A DNA stretch of 42,027 bases from Clostridia bacterium. Lineage in GTDB: Bacteria > Bacillota > Clostridia > Oscillospirales > CAG-272. The notes below the pieces were generated by a model, which searched no databases, was not told the DNA's origin, and saw nothing but the letters and a program-made list of their open reading frames with translations. The stretch spans positions 1 through 42,027 of the forward strand of contig JAFYPJ010000106.1 in assembly GCA_017547545.1 (NCBI GenBank), read 5' to 3'. The stretch's first letter is position 1. Each line of letters opens with the position of its first letter. A program made the translations under genes and the position numbers. Below are positions 28,453 to 37,192 of this stretch, piece after piece.

Positions 28453-28480
28453 AAAGCACCGTTCGTTTGAACGGTGCTTT
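28453..28480 (-). terminator. Terminator after the yajC-membrane protein unit
   Basis: A perfect 12-bp stem AAAGCACCGTTC / GAACGGTGCTTT with a 4-base loop, placed 2 bases after the stop codon of the upstream minus-strand gene and before the atp promoter. Confidence 0.8.
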
Positions 28481-28482
28481 AA

Positions 28483-28890
28483 TTATTGCTTTTTCGTTTT
28501 TTTATATGCTTTTAACCCTTTTGGCTTTTTTGCTTTTTTTCTTATACTCAGAACCGGTGCAGCAATACAGAGTCCTATAGACGAAACATAAGGTAACCAT
28601 AAACGGGAAAATGAGCCGTTTTTTAGTATAAGAGATACCCCGTAAGATATAAGTAAAAATATTCCTGCAAAAATAAGACTGTATACAAGGGGTTTACTTT
28701 CGGCATTGCGCCCTATTACAAAACAAGGTATAAAAGCAGAAACCAGGAATGTTATCCTTGCATACAATTGAAGATTTTTGGTACTGTCTTCACTTTTTGA
28801 TGCAATAAAAGCAAAAACAAAAAGAAGCACCGCCATAGTAATAATACAAATGAGCAGTGCTTTTAAAAGCAACTTGAAATTATTGTTCAT
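28483..28890 (-). CDS. TIGR04086-like four-TM membrane protein
   Basis: A 134-aa membrane protein with four predicted helices (about residues 8-30, 43-62, 67-88 and 98-117) and a strongly basic C-terminal tail of Lys-rich residues. Size, topology and position next to yajC match the TIGR04086 family of Clostridia, whose function is unknown. The ATG at 28890 is preferred, with GGGAG about 9 bases upstream; a longer frame to 28929 lacks a ribosome binding site. It is 51 bases downstream of yajC and followed by a terminator, so it is probably cotranscribed with yajC. Confidence 0.72.
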   Translation of the reverse strand: MNNNFKLLLKALLICIITMAVLLFVFAFIASKSEDSTKNLQLYARITFLVSAFIPCFVIGRNAESKPLVYSLIFAGIFLLISYGVSLILKNGSFSRLWLPYVSSIGLCIAAPVLSIRKKAKKPKGLKAYKKTKKQ

Positions 28891-28941
28891 ATCATCTGCT
28901 CCCGAAATATTGTAATACAATATATTCAAAGCAGAACAATT

Positions 28942-29229
28942 TTATGCCTCTTCTTTTTCGCTTGCCTTAACATCCACACGGCTAACGGCAGAACGGAGAA
29001 TTCTGATCTTTGTTCTGTCCTTACCTGTTTCTATCATAACAGTTTCGTCCTTAATGGAAATTACCTCACCGATAATACCACCGATAGTAGTGATCTCATC
29101 GCCTACTTCAAGACCGTCACGCATTGCCTTTGTTTCCTTTTCCTGCTTCTTCTGAGGTCTTATGAGAAGAAAATAGAATATCGGAATTATAGCAACCATT
29201 GCAACTATTGAAATAATATTGTTACCCAT
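28942..29229 (-). CDS. yajC: Preprotein translocase accessory subunit YajC
   Basis: A 95-aa single-pass membrane protein that associates with SecDF and the Sec translocon. The N-terminal helix (residues 4-22) is followed by the family signature LLIRPQKKQEKE and the cytosolic domain with GDEITTIGGIIGEV. CAGGAGG lies a suitable distance before the ATG. SecD and SecF are not in the window. Confidence 0.95.
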   Translation of the reverse strand: MGNNIISIVAMVAIIPIFYFLLIRPQKKQEKETKAMRDGLEVGDEITTIGGIIGEVISIKDETVMIETGKDRTKIRILRSAVSRVDVKASEKEEA

Positions 29230-29290
29230 GAATTATACCTCCTGAAAAATCAATTTAACTTATTATACTACACTTACATAGCTTGTGTGT

Positions 29291-29890
29291 TTAAATATTT
29301 GTAAACTTTTGCATAGCTTCCTTCGGAGAATAGTCCTTTGAAAGAATTGCGCAAACTCCAATATCACAAAAGTTATTTTTCACAAACATACTTTGACGGG
29401 CAACCCCTTCAAAGCTCATGCCGCATTTTTCCATAACACGGCGGCTTCTTTCATTGCCTATCATATATCGCGCTTCTATACGGTTAAGCCCCATTCGGTC
29501 AAATCCAAGCCTCAAAACAGCTTCAAGCGCCTCGCAAGCTATTGATTTACCCCAATATTCGGGGTTAAGTACATATCCAACCTCGCCCTTAAAGTTAGCA
29601 TTATCGAGATTTGCAAATCCGCAGGTTCCTATAAACTTGCCGTTAGATTTCAGCACAACACCAAAATCGTAAAAATCTCCCCTTTTATAGGCCGTCTCAA
29701 CTTGCTTTAAATAGTTTTTTGTGAAATCTATACTGTCATGCGGAGCCCATAAAAGATATTCTGTTACCTTGTCAAGGCAGGCATATTCATACATATCCGC
29801 TGCATCCGAAACTTTCATACAGCGAAGTACCAACCGCTCTGTTTCTATTCTGGGAGAACGGTCAAAAAGTTTTGTAAATATATTCATCAT
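29291..29890 (-). CDS. GNAT acetyltransferase, RimJ/RimL type
   Basis: A 199-aa N-acetyltransferase. It has the RIETERLVLRCMKVSDAADM opening of the RimJ/RimL group, GEVGYVLNPEYWGKSIACEAL containing the acetyl-CoA site, and the later NERSRRVMEKCGMSFEG motif. Likely substrates are N-terminal or side-chain amines of proteins, but the target is unknown. Two adjacent ATG codons (29890 and 29887) follow AAGGA; the second has the better spacing. It lies upstream of yajC on the same strand with a gap of 61 bases, so the two may or may not be cotranscribed. Confidence 0.88.
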   Translation of the reverse strand: MMNIFTKLFDRSPRIETERLVLRCMKVSDAADMYEYACLDKVTEYLLWAPHDSIDFTKNYLKQVETAYKRGDFYDFGVVLKSNGKFIGTCGFANLDNANFKGEVGYVLNPEYWGKSIACEALEAVLRLGFDRMGLNRIEARYMIGNERSRRVMEKCGMSFEGVARQSMFVKNNFCDIGVCAILSKDYSPKEAMQKFTNI

Positions 29891-30042
29891 GCGATCCTTT
29901 GTATAATATAAGTGTCGGTACTTACAATTATAACCCTAAATCTTTCCTTTTACAATAGCAAGTTATAAAAAATTTAATTATATATTGATTTACGCTTAAT
30001 TAAGTGATATTATAATAATATATATGAATTCAGGAGTAGATT

Positions 30043-30831
30043 ATGAAAAAAACACTTTCTTTTATAGGTTGCGGAAATATGGCAGGCGCAATAATAGACG
30101 GAGCAGCCACCTATGATATATGCCTTTATGACAAAGACCGTTCAAAATACGAAAGATTTAAGGAAAAAAACTATATCTGCGCTTCAACTATCGAAGAGGC
30201 AGTTATAGCAGGAGATTATATTTTTCTTTGTGTTAAGCCTCAGAATAAAGACGAGATTCTCCCGGAAATTGCAAAATGCAATCTTGAGGGTAAAATTATA
30301 GTTTCTATTATGGCGGGAGTTAAGATATCAACAATTACAAAGTATATCGGTAATAATATTCCCGTAATCCGTCTTATGCCCAACACTCCCCTTATGTTAG
30401 GGAAGGGTGTTACTTCCCTTACCAGAAACGATAAGGTAAGTGACAGAAAATTTTCGGATATATGCCGTCTTTTCTCGGAAATGGGCGAAATAATGATAGT
30501 AACCGAGGATAAAATAGACGCGGTTATAGCTGCCACCGGCTCTGCACCCGCATATGTTTATCTATTTATAAAATCCATTGCAGATGAGGCAAGAGAAGAG
30601 GGACTTGAAATAAAAAATCTTGATGCAATAATCGCCCGCATGGTTATCGGCTCATGCCACATGGTGCTTGAAAGCGGAAAAACCCCGGATGAGCTTATCA
30701 GAATGGTATGCAGTCCCAACGGTACAACAGAACGCGCAATGAAGGTTTTTGAAGAAGAAAATTTCTCACAAATCATTTCAAAGGCAATGCAAAAATGTGC
30801 GCAGCGTGCAAAAGAGCTTTCTGAAGAGTAA
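30043..30831 (+). CDS. proC: Pyrroline-5-carboxylate reductase
   Basis: A 262-aa enzyme catalysing the last step of proline synthesis with NAD(P)H. The Rossmann motif is IGCGNMAGAII (residues 8-18), with CVKPQ, VIRLMPNTP and the C-terminal dimer block ATGSAPAYVYLFI and SPNGTTERAM all intact. It starts behind CAGGAG. No proA or proB is nearby. The next gene follows after 62 bases. Confidence 0.95.
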   Translation: MKKTLSFIGCGNMAGAIIDGAATYDICLYDKDRSKYERFKEKNYICASTIEEAVIAGDYIFLCVKPQNKDEILPEIAKCNLEGKIIVSIMAGVKISTITKYIGNNIPVIRLMPNTPLMLGKGVTSLTRNDKVSDRKFSDICRLFSEMGEIMIVTEDKIDAVIAATGSAPAYVYLFIKSIADEAREEGLEIKNLDAIIARMVIGSCHMVLESGKTPDELIRMVCSPNGTTERAMKVFEEENFSQIISKAMQKCAQRAKELSEE

Positions 30832-30893
30832 TAAAATCCAACACCTCGGCATACCTTTAAACATAACCATTTGTTTAAAGGCAGGGACAAGAT

Positions 30894-31463
30894 ATGGGTT
30901 TTACAGAGGAACAAAAAAGATACAGAAATGATTTTATAATGCTGACGCTGTTGGCTGTTTTTGGAATAATGATTGGTATTTTTCTTTATGAATATACCGA
31001 TTTCTTTAAATCTCTTAACAAAGAACAACTCTCAACATTTACCGATAAATACGAATTTTCTGCTCTTATATCCTTATTTTCTTCCGAACTGAAATTTATA
31101 ATTCCTGTTTTTATCTCTGGTTTTACGCTTTTTGGCCCTCTTGTTTCCTTTGGAGTATTACTGTACAAGGGGTTTATTTGCGGCTTTTCAATGCTCTACT
31201 TCGGTATGTGTTATCAAAACGGAAATATAACCGAAAAAGAATTCCGACTATACACGCTTATCTTTATACTTTCACTTTTAATATATATAATTTTGGGTGC
31301 AAAGTCAATGGCATTCAGCGGAACCTTAAAATATGCTTCTCCCGATATCAAAATGATATTAAAGCAGGATTTTGCTCAAAAATATATCCTCACATTTCTT
31401 GTTTTATCAGCATTTACACTTATTCTTTTAATACTGAAATATTCAGTACCCTATTTCAAATAA
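30894..31463 (+). CDS. SpoIIM-like membrane protein
   Basis: A 189-aa integral membrane protein. One helix (15-33) is followed by an extracytosolic stretch, then four or so further helices. The segment LLYKGFICGFSMLYF resembles the LKGLVVGFT-type core of stage II sporulation protein M, and the size and topology agree. SpoIIM works with SpoIID and SpoIIP in engulfment-associated peptidoglycan remodelling. The assignment is by pattern, and another DUF95-type membrane protein is possible. The next gene starts 12 bases on, so the pair is likely one unit with proC. Confidence 0.55.
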   Translation: MGFTEEQKRYRNDFIMLTLLAVFGIMIGIFLYEYTDFFKSLNKEQLSTFTDKYEFSALISLFSSELKFIIPVFISGFTLFGPLVSFGVLLYKGFICGFSMLYFGMCYQNGNITEKEFRLYTLIFILSLLIYIILGAKSMAFSGTLKYASPDIKMILKQDFAQKYILTFLVLSAFTLILLILKYSVPYFK

Positions 31464-31475
31464 AGGACTTAAAAA

Positions 31476-32411
31476 ATGGACTACGAAAACAAATCTCCCA
31501 AAAAGAAAAAATTCTCACTTTATAATATTTTCAACCCTCAAGGAAACGGACAGGGTATTGAAAAAATACCTGAAGGTCCTGATAATATAGGAAAGTGCTT
31601 TAAGCTTATAGGAAGGCATATAACAAATTTGTTTTATCTTAACCTGATGCTTATTTTCGGGAATTTCCCGATATTTTCTTTTCTTTTAGCATACAATATG
31701 ATGATACCTACCACAGCTGCTTCTTCCGCCCTTTACGGTCCGGTGAACGGCATTGCGCAGTTTACAGGCTCAAATCCTTTTATAAACGCACTGCTTTCAA
31801 TACATGGATTTCAGGTTGCCACTAACGCTCCCACAACTCTCTATTATGTATTTCTTGCGCTTACATGCTTGGTAGTATTCACCTTTGGTCCCGTAAATAC
31901 AGGTGTAACCTATATCATGCGCGCGATGATCAGAGGTCAGCATTTTTCACTTATAAGAGATTTCTTCGGTGCCATAAAAAAGAATTGGAAACAGGCTTTG
32001 ATTATGGGTATCCTTGATTGTGCCCTTATTGCCCTGTTGGTTTACGATATATATTTCTTCTATCTCAATCATTCTGCACTTATGTATGTAAACCTTCTTC
32101 TTCTCTGCTTCTATTTTATAATGAGATATTATATTTATCTCCTTCTTATAACCTTTGATCTGAGTATATGGAAAATAATAAAAAATTCACTCATTTTCAT
32201 CATGCTTAATTTCAAGAGAAATCTTATCGCATTTTCAGGAACAGCAGCAGCTTGTATACTTGAATATCTGGTACTTTCTGTTTTTGTTCCCTTGGGAATT
32301 ATTTTCCCATTTGTTTTACTGTTTTCGGTTCCTATGTTTTTCGGAGCCTTTGCTGCATATACAAAAATAAAAGAAATAATGATAGATCCTCAAGTACAAG
32401 AGACCGCTTAA
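31476..32411 (+). CDS. DUF624 (YesL-like) membrane protein
   Basis: A 311-aa membrane protein of the DUF624/YesL family. After a hydrophilic Lys-rich N-terminus (1-45) there are about six hydrophobic segments, and the characteristic motif FGPVNTGVTYIMRAMIRGQHFSLIRDFFGAIKKNWKQ is present in the expected place. The function is unknown; relatives often sit beside carbohydrate transporters, but none is here. AAAGGA precedes the ATG. A hairpin overlaps the stop codon. Confidence 0.8.
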   Translation: MDYENKSPKKKKFSLYNIFNPQGNGQGIEKIPEGPDNIGKCFKLIGRHITNLFYLNLMLIFGNFPIFSFLLAYNMMIPTTAASSALYGPVNGIAQFTGSNPFINALLSIHGFQVATNAPTTLYYVFLALTCLVVFTFGPVNTGVTYIMRAMIRGQHFSLIRDFFGAIKKNWKQALIMGILDCALIALLVYDIYFFYLNHSALMYVNLLLLCFYFIMRYYIYLLLITFDLSIWKIIKNSLIFIMLNFKRNLIAFSGTAAACILEYLVLSVFVPLGIIFPFVLLFSVPMFFGAFAAYTKIKEIMIDPQVQETA

Positions 32412-32420
32412 TGCGGTCTC
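32400..32420. terminator. Bidirectional hairpin between convergent genes
   Basis: An 8-bp stem GAGACCGC / GCGGTCTC with a 5-base loop, overlapping the DUF624 stop codon and 8 bases from the deacetylase stop. The T run is poor on both sides. Confidence 0.55.
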
Positions 32421-32427
32421 TTACTAT

Positions 32428-33087
32428 TTACGATGCCAAATCAAACTTTTTCATTTCGGAAACCGTAACAAACCGATACCCCATCTCCTTTAATTTGGGT
32501 ATAAGAATATCAATTGCCTTCGGGGTGGACGATGTTCCCGATACAAAATCATGAAACAGCACCACCGAACCGTCTTTGGCGTTTTTCAATACATTCTCCA
32601 CAATATTTTCAACCGATGCATGAGCCCAATCCTTTGTATCAATATCCCATAAAACAGGTGTATAGCCTAATTCTTTTATCACCTTTACATTTTCTTCTGA
32701 AAGCACGCCTTCAGGAGGTCGAAAAAACTTTGGGTAATCATCGCTGTTGTAAATAAGCGATTCGCATTTCAAAATTTCTTTGGTTAATTCATTCTCGTCA
32801 AGCTCTTTCATGTGACGATGGGAAAAGGTATGGTTTGCCACCTGGTGCCCCTCTCTGTGTTCTCTTTCTGCAATTTCGGGAAAGCGTTCAATATTCGAAC
32901 CAACCGTAAAAAAGGTAGCCTTAACATTATACTTATTAAGAATATCAAGTATTTCCGCTGTATATTTATAATGAGGACCGTCATCAAAAGTAAAGGCTAT
33001 TTGTTTTTGGTGAGCGTGAATATTTGTAGGCAAAAAAGCTAATATTACACACAAAATGGGAATAACTTTACTTTTTGCAAAGCTCAT
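32428..33087 (-). CDS. Secreted polysaccharide deacetylase (NodB domain)
   Basis: A 219-aa secreted or membrane-tethered CE4 deacetylase. A signal peptide (1-24) is followed by the NodB domain: TFDDGP with the catalytic base and metal Asp, the metal-binding NHTFSHRH, FRPPEG, DIDTKDW and LFHDF. All catalytic motifs are present, so it probably removes acetyl groups from peptidoglycan or other GlcNAc/MurNAc polymers. Its first 20 bases overlap the end of the PdaA-like gene, so the two are coupled. No strong ribosome binding site is seen before the ATG. Confidence 0.9.
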   Translation of the reverse strand: MSFAKSKVIPILCVILAFLPTNIHAHQKQIAFTFDDGPHYKYTAEILDILNKYNVKATFFTVGSNIERFPEIAEREHREGHQVANHTFSHRHMKELDENELTKEILKCESLIYNSDDYPKFFRPPEGVLSEENVKVIKELGYTPVLWDIDTKDWAHASVENIVENVLKNAKDGSVVLFHDFVSGTSSTPKAIDILIPKLKEMGYRFVTVSEMKKFDLAS

Positions 33088-33844
33088 TCAGATCACCAAA
33101 CCTATAACCGAGTTCTTTCCATTTGATTATCAAAGTTTCCAATATTTCTGCATTTGTAGCTGATGTTGGATGGAGTAGCAGTACCATGCCGTTATGCGTA
33201 TTGGAAAGCAGTTTATTTATAGCCTCCTTGGGATCGGGTTGGGCATTGTTATCCCAATCTGCATAGGCAAGACTCCAGAAAACCGTACTATATCCCAATT
33301 TATTGGCAAAATACATGTTTTCTTCGCTGAACTTGCCTTCGGGCGGACGATAAAATTTTTCCATTTCTTTTCCCGTATATTCTTTATAAACATTTTCTAA
33401 TGCAACAAGTTCATTTTTAAAGCTTTCTATATTGCAGATTGCCGTCATATCCTTGTGAGAAGCCGTATGATTACATACAAGATGCCCTTCCTTTGCCATT
33501 CGGCAAACAAGCTCTGTATCCCGTTTAATTAAATTTTCAAGAACAAAGAATGCACCTTTTACATCCTGCTTTTTCAAGATGTCAAGAATCTTTTCTATAT
33601 TTCCGTTTTCATAGCCTGCGTCAAAAGTAAGATATATAACCTTATCCTTTTCCGTAGCGTTTTTATCCAGATAGTAGCCGTTATATTTTTCAATAAAAGC
33701 CAATTGCGGTTCTATTTTGGGTGCAAGATTTCCCGAACGCATACAATACCAGCCGTGCGGCTGCCTTGAATAACCAAAAGCTCCTATTGATACCGAAACT
33801 ATCAAAACAACACAAAGAATTACGGATATTATTGCCTTTTTCAA
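33068..33844 (-). CDS. pdaA: PdaA-like delta-lactam de-N-acetylase
   Basis: A 258-aa CE4 enzyme of the PdaA type, which deacetylates MurNAc on the way to muramic delta-lactam in the spore cortex. A signal sequence (1-26) precedes the PdaA-specific HGWYCMRS region and the motif TFDAGYENGN, in which Ala replaces the usual second Asp-neighbour of NodB enzymes. NHTASHKDM, YRPPEG and LLLHPTS complete the site. It implies sporulation ability. The start is the TTG at 33844, with GGAGGTG six bases upstream; an in-frame TTG at 33859 overlaps that ribosome binding site and is unlikely. Confidence 0.9.
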   Translation of the reverse strand: MKKAIISVILCVVLIVSVSIGAFGYSRQPHGWYCMRSGNLAPKIEPQLAFIEKYNGYYLDKNATEKDKVIYLTFDAGYENGNIEKILDILKKQDVKGAFFVLENLIKRDTELVCRMAKEGHLVCNHTASHKDMTAICNIESFKNELVALENVYKEYTGKEMEKFYRPPEGKFSEENMYFANKLGYSTVFWSLAYADWDNNAQPDPKEAINKLLSNTHNGMVLLLHPTSATNAEILETLIIKWKELGYRFGDLNELCKK

Positions 33845-33913
33845 TATTTTCACCTCCAATTTAATTTTGCGTAAATTGAAGAATAATAAACTCTGTAATT
33901 ATTGCAATTTTAG

Positions 33914-33941
33914 TTGTCTTATGTTACAATTACTATATAAT
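33914..33941 (+). promoter_or_regulatory. Probable promoter of rsmE
   Basis: TTGTCT (33914-33919), a 16-base spacer and TATAAT (33936-33941), 18 bases before the start codon. Confidence 0.65.
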
Positions 33942-33959
33942 TATTTTAAAGAGGTAAGT

Positions 33960-34697
33960 ATGCCGAGATTTTTTGTTGATAAAAATAATATTACCGATAA
34001 TCAAATAAAGATTACAGGGGTTGATGTTAATCACATAAAGAATGTACTTCGCATGAAACCCGGTGAAGAGATTTTTGTTTGTAACGGAGAAGGTACCGAT
34101 TATACCTGCGTTATTTCTTCCCTTGAGCGTGAGGAAATAGCTCTTGATATATTAAGCTCATCTCCTTCTGATACCGAATTAAACCAGAAGCTCTACCTGT
34201 TTCAGGGACTTCCCAAATCGGATAAAATGGAGCTGATAATTCAAAAGGCTGTTGAGCTTGGAGTTTATGAAATAATTCCCGTTCAAACAATGCGCGCAAT
34301 AGTAAAAATTGATGCAAAAAAAGAGGATAAAAAAATTGCCCGTTGGCAGCAGATCTCCGAGGCTGCAGCGAAACAAAGCGGCAGAGGAATCATTCCCCGT
34401 ATACACCACCCCATGAATTTTAAGGATGCTCTTTTATATGCAACCACCCTTGAAGCGGCAATAATACCTTACGAAAATGCCAAGGGAATGGAAAACACAA
34501 AAGAAATCATTTCATCCTTTAAGGATAAAGCATCGGTTGGCATATTTATCGGGCCGGAGGGCGGATTTGACGAAAGTGAAATTGAGCTTGCTGTTTCCAA
34601 AAATATTATACCTGTTACCTTGGGGAAAAGAATATTGCGTACCGAAACGGCAGGACTTACAATTCTGTCCGTACTTATGTTTCAAGCAGAAAAATAA
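33960..34697 (+). CDS. rsmE: 16S rRNA (uracil-1498-N3)-methyltransferase
   Basis: A 245-aa SPOUT-class methyltransferase that makes m3U1498 on 16S rRNA. The PUA-like N-terminal domain starts MPRFFVDKN, followed by HIKNVLRMKPGEEI, QGLPKSDKMELIIQKAVELGV, and the knot motifs IGPEGGFDESE and LGKRILRTETAGL. Length is standard. The ATG at 33960 is preferred, with AAGAGG just upstream; an open frame to 33867 overlaps the promoter. In many Firmicutes it follows prmA; here it stands alone. Confidence 0.96.
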   Translation: MPRFFVDKNNITDNQIKITGVDVNHIKNVLRMKPGEEIFVCNGEGTDYTCVISSLEREEIALDILSSSPSDTELNQKLYLFQGLPKSDKMELIIQKAVELGVYEIIPVQTMRAIVKIDAKKEDKKIARWQQISEAAAKQSGRGIIPRIHHPMNFKDALLYATTLEAAIIPYENAKGMENTKEIISSFKDKASVGIFIGPEGGFDESEIELAVSKNIIPVTLGKRILRTETAGLTILSVLMFQAEK

Positions 34698-34721
34698 AAG
34701 CAGTCGTTTATGACTGCTTTT
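34696..34721. terminator. Bidirectional terminator between rsmE and DUF378 gene
   Basis: A 10-bp stem AAAAGCAGTC / GACTGCTTTT with a 6-base loop, overlapping the stop codons of both convergent genes, with A and T runs on either side. Confidence 0.82.
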
Positions 34722-34935
34722 AATATTTATCACTTTCTATATATTCCTCTCTCTGTCTGAAAAGAAGAGAAATACACCAAAGGGCAGCAAGACCTACCAC
34801 CGAATAAATAATACGGCTTAAAAGCTCCATTTGTCCTCCGAATATCCAAGCTACAATATCAAAACCGAACAAACCGATACTTCCCCAGTTCAAACCGCCG
34901 ATAATAGCAAGGATAAGTGCGATTCTATCAAGCAT
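34720..34935 (-). CDS. DUF378 small membrane protein
   Basis: A 71-aa protein with two hydrophobic helices (residues 4-25 and 38-60). The conserved motif IIGGLNWGSIGLFGFD identifies DUF378. The function is unknown. AAAGGAG lies 7 bases before the ATG. It lies downstream of the DUF4097/HAAS pair with a 55-base gap, so it could share their transcript. Confidence 0.88.
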   Translation of the reverse strand: MLDRIALILAIIGGLNWGSIGLFGFDIVAWIFGGQMELLSRIIYSVVGLAALWCISLLFRQREEYIESDKY

Positions 34936-34990
34936 AGTAAAACTCCTTTGTAATTTATTACGCTTGTAGTTTGCACATAATTTTCAGTTT

Positions 34991-35923
34991 TTATTCATTG
35001 ATTTTCGAGTTAATGTATATGTTACCATTTGTAACACTTCCCTTTATTTCATCCGGCAAAGACAAAAGCTCCTCTTGTTCGGATTCGTTTTCATCCGTTG
35101 TTGCTTCGGGATCACTTTCCTCTGTTTTGTCATTTAAGGTTTCAGGATAAATAATTCCTTCCACAGAATCACCCTGTTCACTTTCGTCAAGATATACAGC
35201 TCCCGATTTACAGCTGACATAATACTGACTGCGTTCACCGTCATTAAAGGTTACATTTCCAAATTCAACACTGAAATCTGTTTTTCTAAGAGATGAACTT
35301 AAAATTTCAAGATTTCCTTTTTTAACCTCGATCGTAGTTTCAAGCATTGTTTTAACAGAATCTATTTTAAGATCTCCGTTATTTACATCAAAATCGTAAA
35401 GACAATCGGAATTTATATTCTTAATAGAAACATTACCGTTTTCAAGCTTGACACTTATCTCACTCAGTGTTATATCATCGGAAATATAAATGTTTACTGC
35501 AGAATTAACCTTATCATATTTATTCAAAAAGAAATAACTTCTCAGGCCGCAGAAGCCGGAACCGTTCTTACGGAATTTTACCAATGAAGTAATATCAAAA
35601 GGATTGATCGTCTTTAAGGTCATTTTATATCCCGAAACGGTATAATCATAAACCGCAGGATTGATATTTACAAATTCAACATAGGATTCCTTGGCTCCGG
35701 ATATAATATTAACATCGATATCTTTCATATTGATGCCAAGACTTGTAATACCGTAATCAGCCAATTCATCAGAGGTTATGGCATTACCCTGTGCATCAAC
35801 GGTATCGCTTAAAAGATTAAGGTTACTTTTAGAAGCAAGGGAATTGCACACAATACAGGTTACAATACCGCCAACAATAAGTATGGCCGCTATGATAAGA
35901 AATATAATAGATTTTGCTTTCAT
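34991..35923 (-). CDS. DUF4097-type membrane-anchored adhesin-like protein
   Basis: A 310-aa protein. An N-terminal helix (7-29) anchors an extracytosolic region of repeated short beta strands (for example NGNVSIKNINSD and NNGDLKIDSV), the hallmark of the DUF4097/'putative adhesin' fold. An acidic, low-complexity segment (about 260-290) lies before the final strands SVTNGNIYINSK. It is paired with the upstream DUF1700/HAAS gene, as in many Firmicutes, where a PadR regulator usually completes the trio. The ATG at 35923 overlaps that gene's stop (TAATG); the earlier GTG sits too close to AAGGAG. Its role is unknown, possibly envelope-stress related. Confidence 0.78.
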   Translation of the reverse strand: MKAKSIIFLIIAAILIVGGIVTCIVCNSLASKSNLNLLSDTVDAQGNAITSDELADYGITSLGINMKDIDVNIISGAKESYVEFVNINPAVYDYTVSGYKMTLKTINPFDITSLVKFRKNGSGFCGLRSYFFLNKYDKVNSAVNIYISDDITLSEISVKLENGNVSIKNINSDCLYDFDVNNGDLKIDSVKTMLETTIEVKKGNLEILSSSLRKTDFSVEFGNVTFNDGERSQYYVSCKSGAVYLDESEQGDSVEGIIYPETLNDKTEESDPEATTDENESEQEELLSLPDEIKGSVTNGNIYINSKINE

Positions 35924-37146
35924 TATCTGCCACACTCCTTTTTAGCAATATAGAAAAGATCAAGCAATTTTTCTATAACAAATTTTGCAAGCCTTGTAAT
36001 ACACTTGTATAAGAAAGGTGCAAATCTTATAGCAATGTTATACAAAAGAACCGAAACAAGTATAGTTATACCGCCAATAGCCACTCCAAGACCTATTTCA
36101 AAGGCGCCCAAAACAGGAACTGTAAGGGTTTCGGTTATACCGTAAATTATACCAATAAGCGAAAGTGCCGTTCCGATTGCAACACATGATATCATAGCCG
36201 CAGCAAAAGCAATTATTATTCCGGTAACCGCAACATAGGCAATTCCAAAAAGCACTGCTATTGAAAGAAGAAGCGGAAGGGTTATGGGCAATGTTAAAAT
36301 AAACAAGGTCCAGAACAAAGGAGTACCTTTAACTTTCTCTCTTTTTTTCTTGCGTTTTGTTTTCTTTAACTCATATGAATCGCCATTATCATCTATTGTT
36401 ACCAGTTCTGCTTCTTCAACCAAAAATTCATCCACATCACTTATGGTATATGGCTTGTCATTAACTTCAGAATTTTTAATTGCTTCAGTCTCTTCATAGG
36501 CAATATCAGGGCGTTCCATGGGATCAACTATTTCAATTACAGGATCATTTTCTTTTTGATCAACCAAAACAGCTTCTTCGGGCTCTGACTTCTCTTGAAC
36601 AACCGATTCATCCGCAATATTCACAATGATCTCATCCTGTTCAGCTATCGCGCGTTCGATAGCTAAGCGTTTCAATTCTTCGTATGTCTCCTTGTCCTTG
36701 CGTTCTTCCTCGGCTTCCATCGCCAAAATTTCAAGAACATCCTTGGATTCCTCTGCCACAGGCTCAGGCGCCGGATCTTCTTTTGGAATCTCGCTCACAC
36801 AAGCTTCTTCTGCCTTTATCTCTTCTTCGGCCTGTACAGCTTCTTCAACTGCTTCAGACTCCGGTTCCTGTGTTACAAAAGAAGGCTCGACAGACTCGGT
36901 GCTATCCTCAGATACCCACACTTCCTCCTTTTGAACCTTTGCAAGATCGCCGTAATTACGCTTTATTACGGTTATGGCAATAGACTCAATATCTTCTTCT
37001 GTAGGGTTTTCGCTTTCAAAATCCTCATCACTTACAGTAGCAAGAAATTTTTCCATATCCTGAACATGCTTTTTTATATCCTCGGCTGTGATGGGATATT
37101 CCGAAAGCTTTTGTTCCAGGATATTCAAAAATATTTGCTTATCCAT
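35923..37146 (-). CDS. HAAS/DUF1700-like membrane protein with long acidic linker
   Basis: A 407-aa protein. Residues 1-75 resemble the HAAS domain that opens DUF1700 proteins (MDKQIFLNILEQKLSEYP, then a helical, acidic segment). Residues about 76-255 are a very acidic, Glu/Val/Pro-rich linker that is probably disordered. A basic patch (KKTKRKKKREKVKG) precedes four to five membrane helices (about 275-375). DUF1700 proteins I know are near 200 aa, so the linker roughly doubles the length. AAGGAGA lies 7 bases before the ATG. It is translationally coupled to the DUF4097 gene and divergent from trmB; no PadR gene is adjacent. Confidence 0.72.
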   Translation of the reverse strand: MDKQIFLNILEQKLSEYPITAEDIKKHVQDMEKFLATVSDEDFESENPTEEDIESIAITVIKRNYGDLAKVQKEEVWVSEDSTESVEPSFVTQEPESEAVEEAVQAEEEIKAEEACVSEIPKEDPAPEPVAEESKDVLEILAMEAEEERKDKETYEELKRLAIERAIAEQDEIIVNIADESVVQEKSEPEEAVLVDQKENDPVIEIVDPMERPDIAYEETEAIKNSEVNDKPYTISDVDEFLVEEAELVTIDDNGDSYELKKTKRKKKREKVKGTPLFWTLFILTLPITLPLLLSIAVLFGIAYVAVTGIIIAFAAAMISCVAIGTALSLIGIIYGITETLTVPVLGAFEIGLGVAIGGITILVSVLLYNIAIRFAPFLYKCITRLAKFVIEKLLDLFYIAKKECGR

Positions 37147-37192
37147 CTTAGATTCTCCTTAAATAAATTCTTAAAAGCCCTTTATTTTTGTG

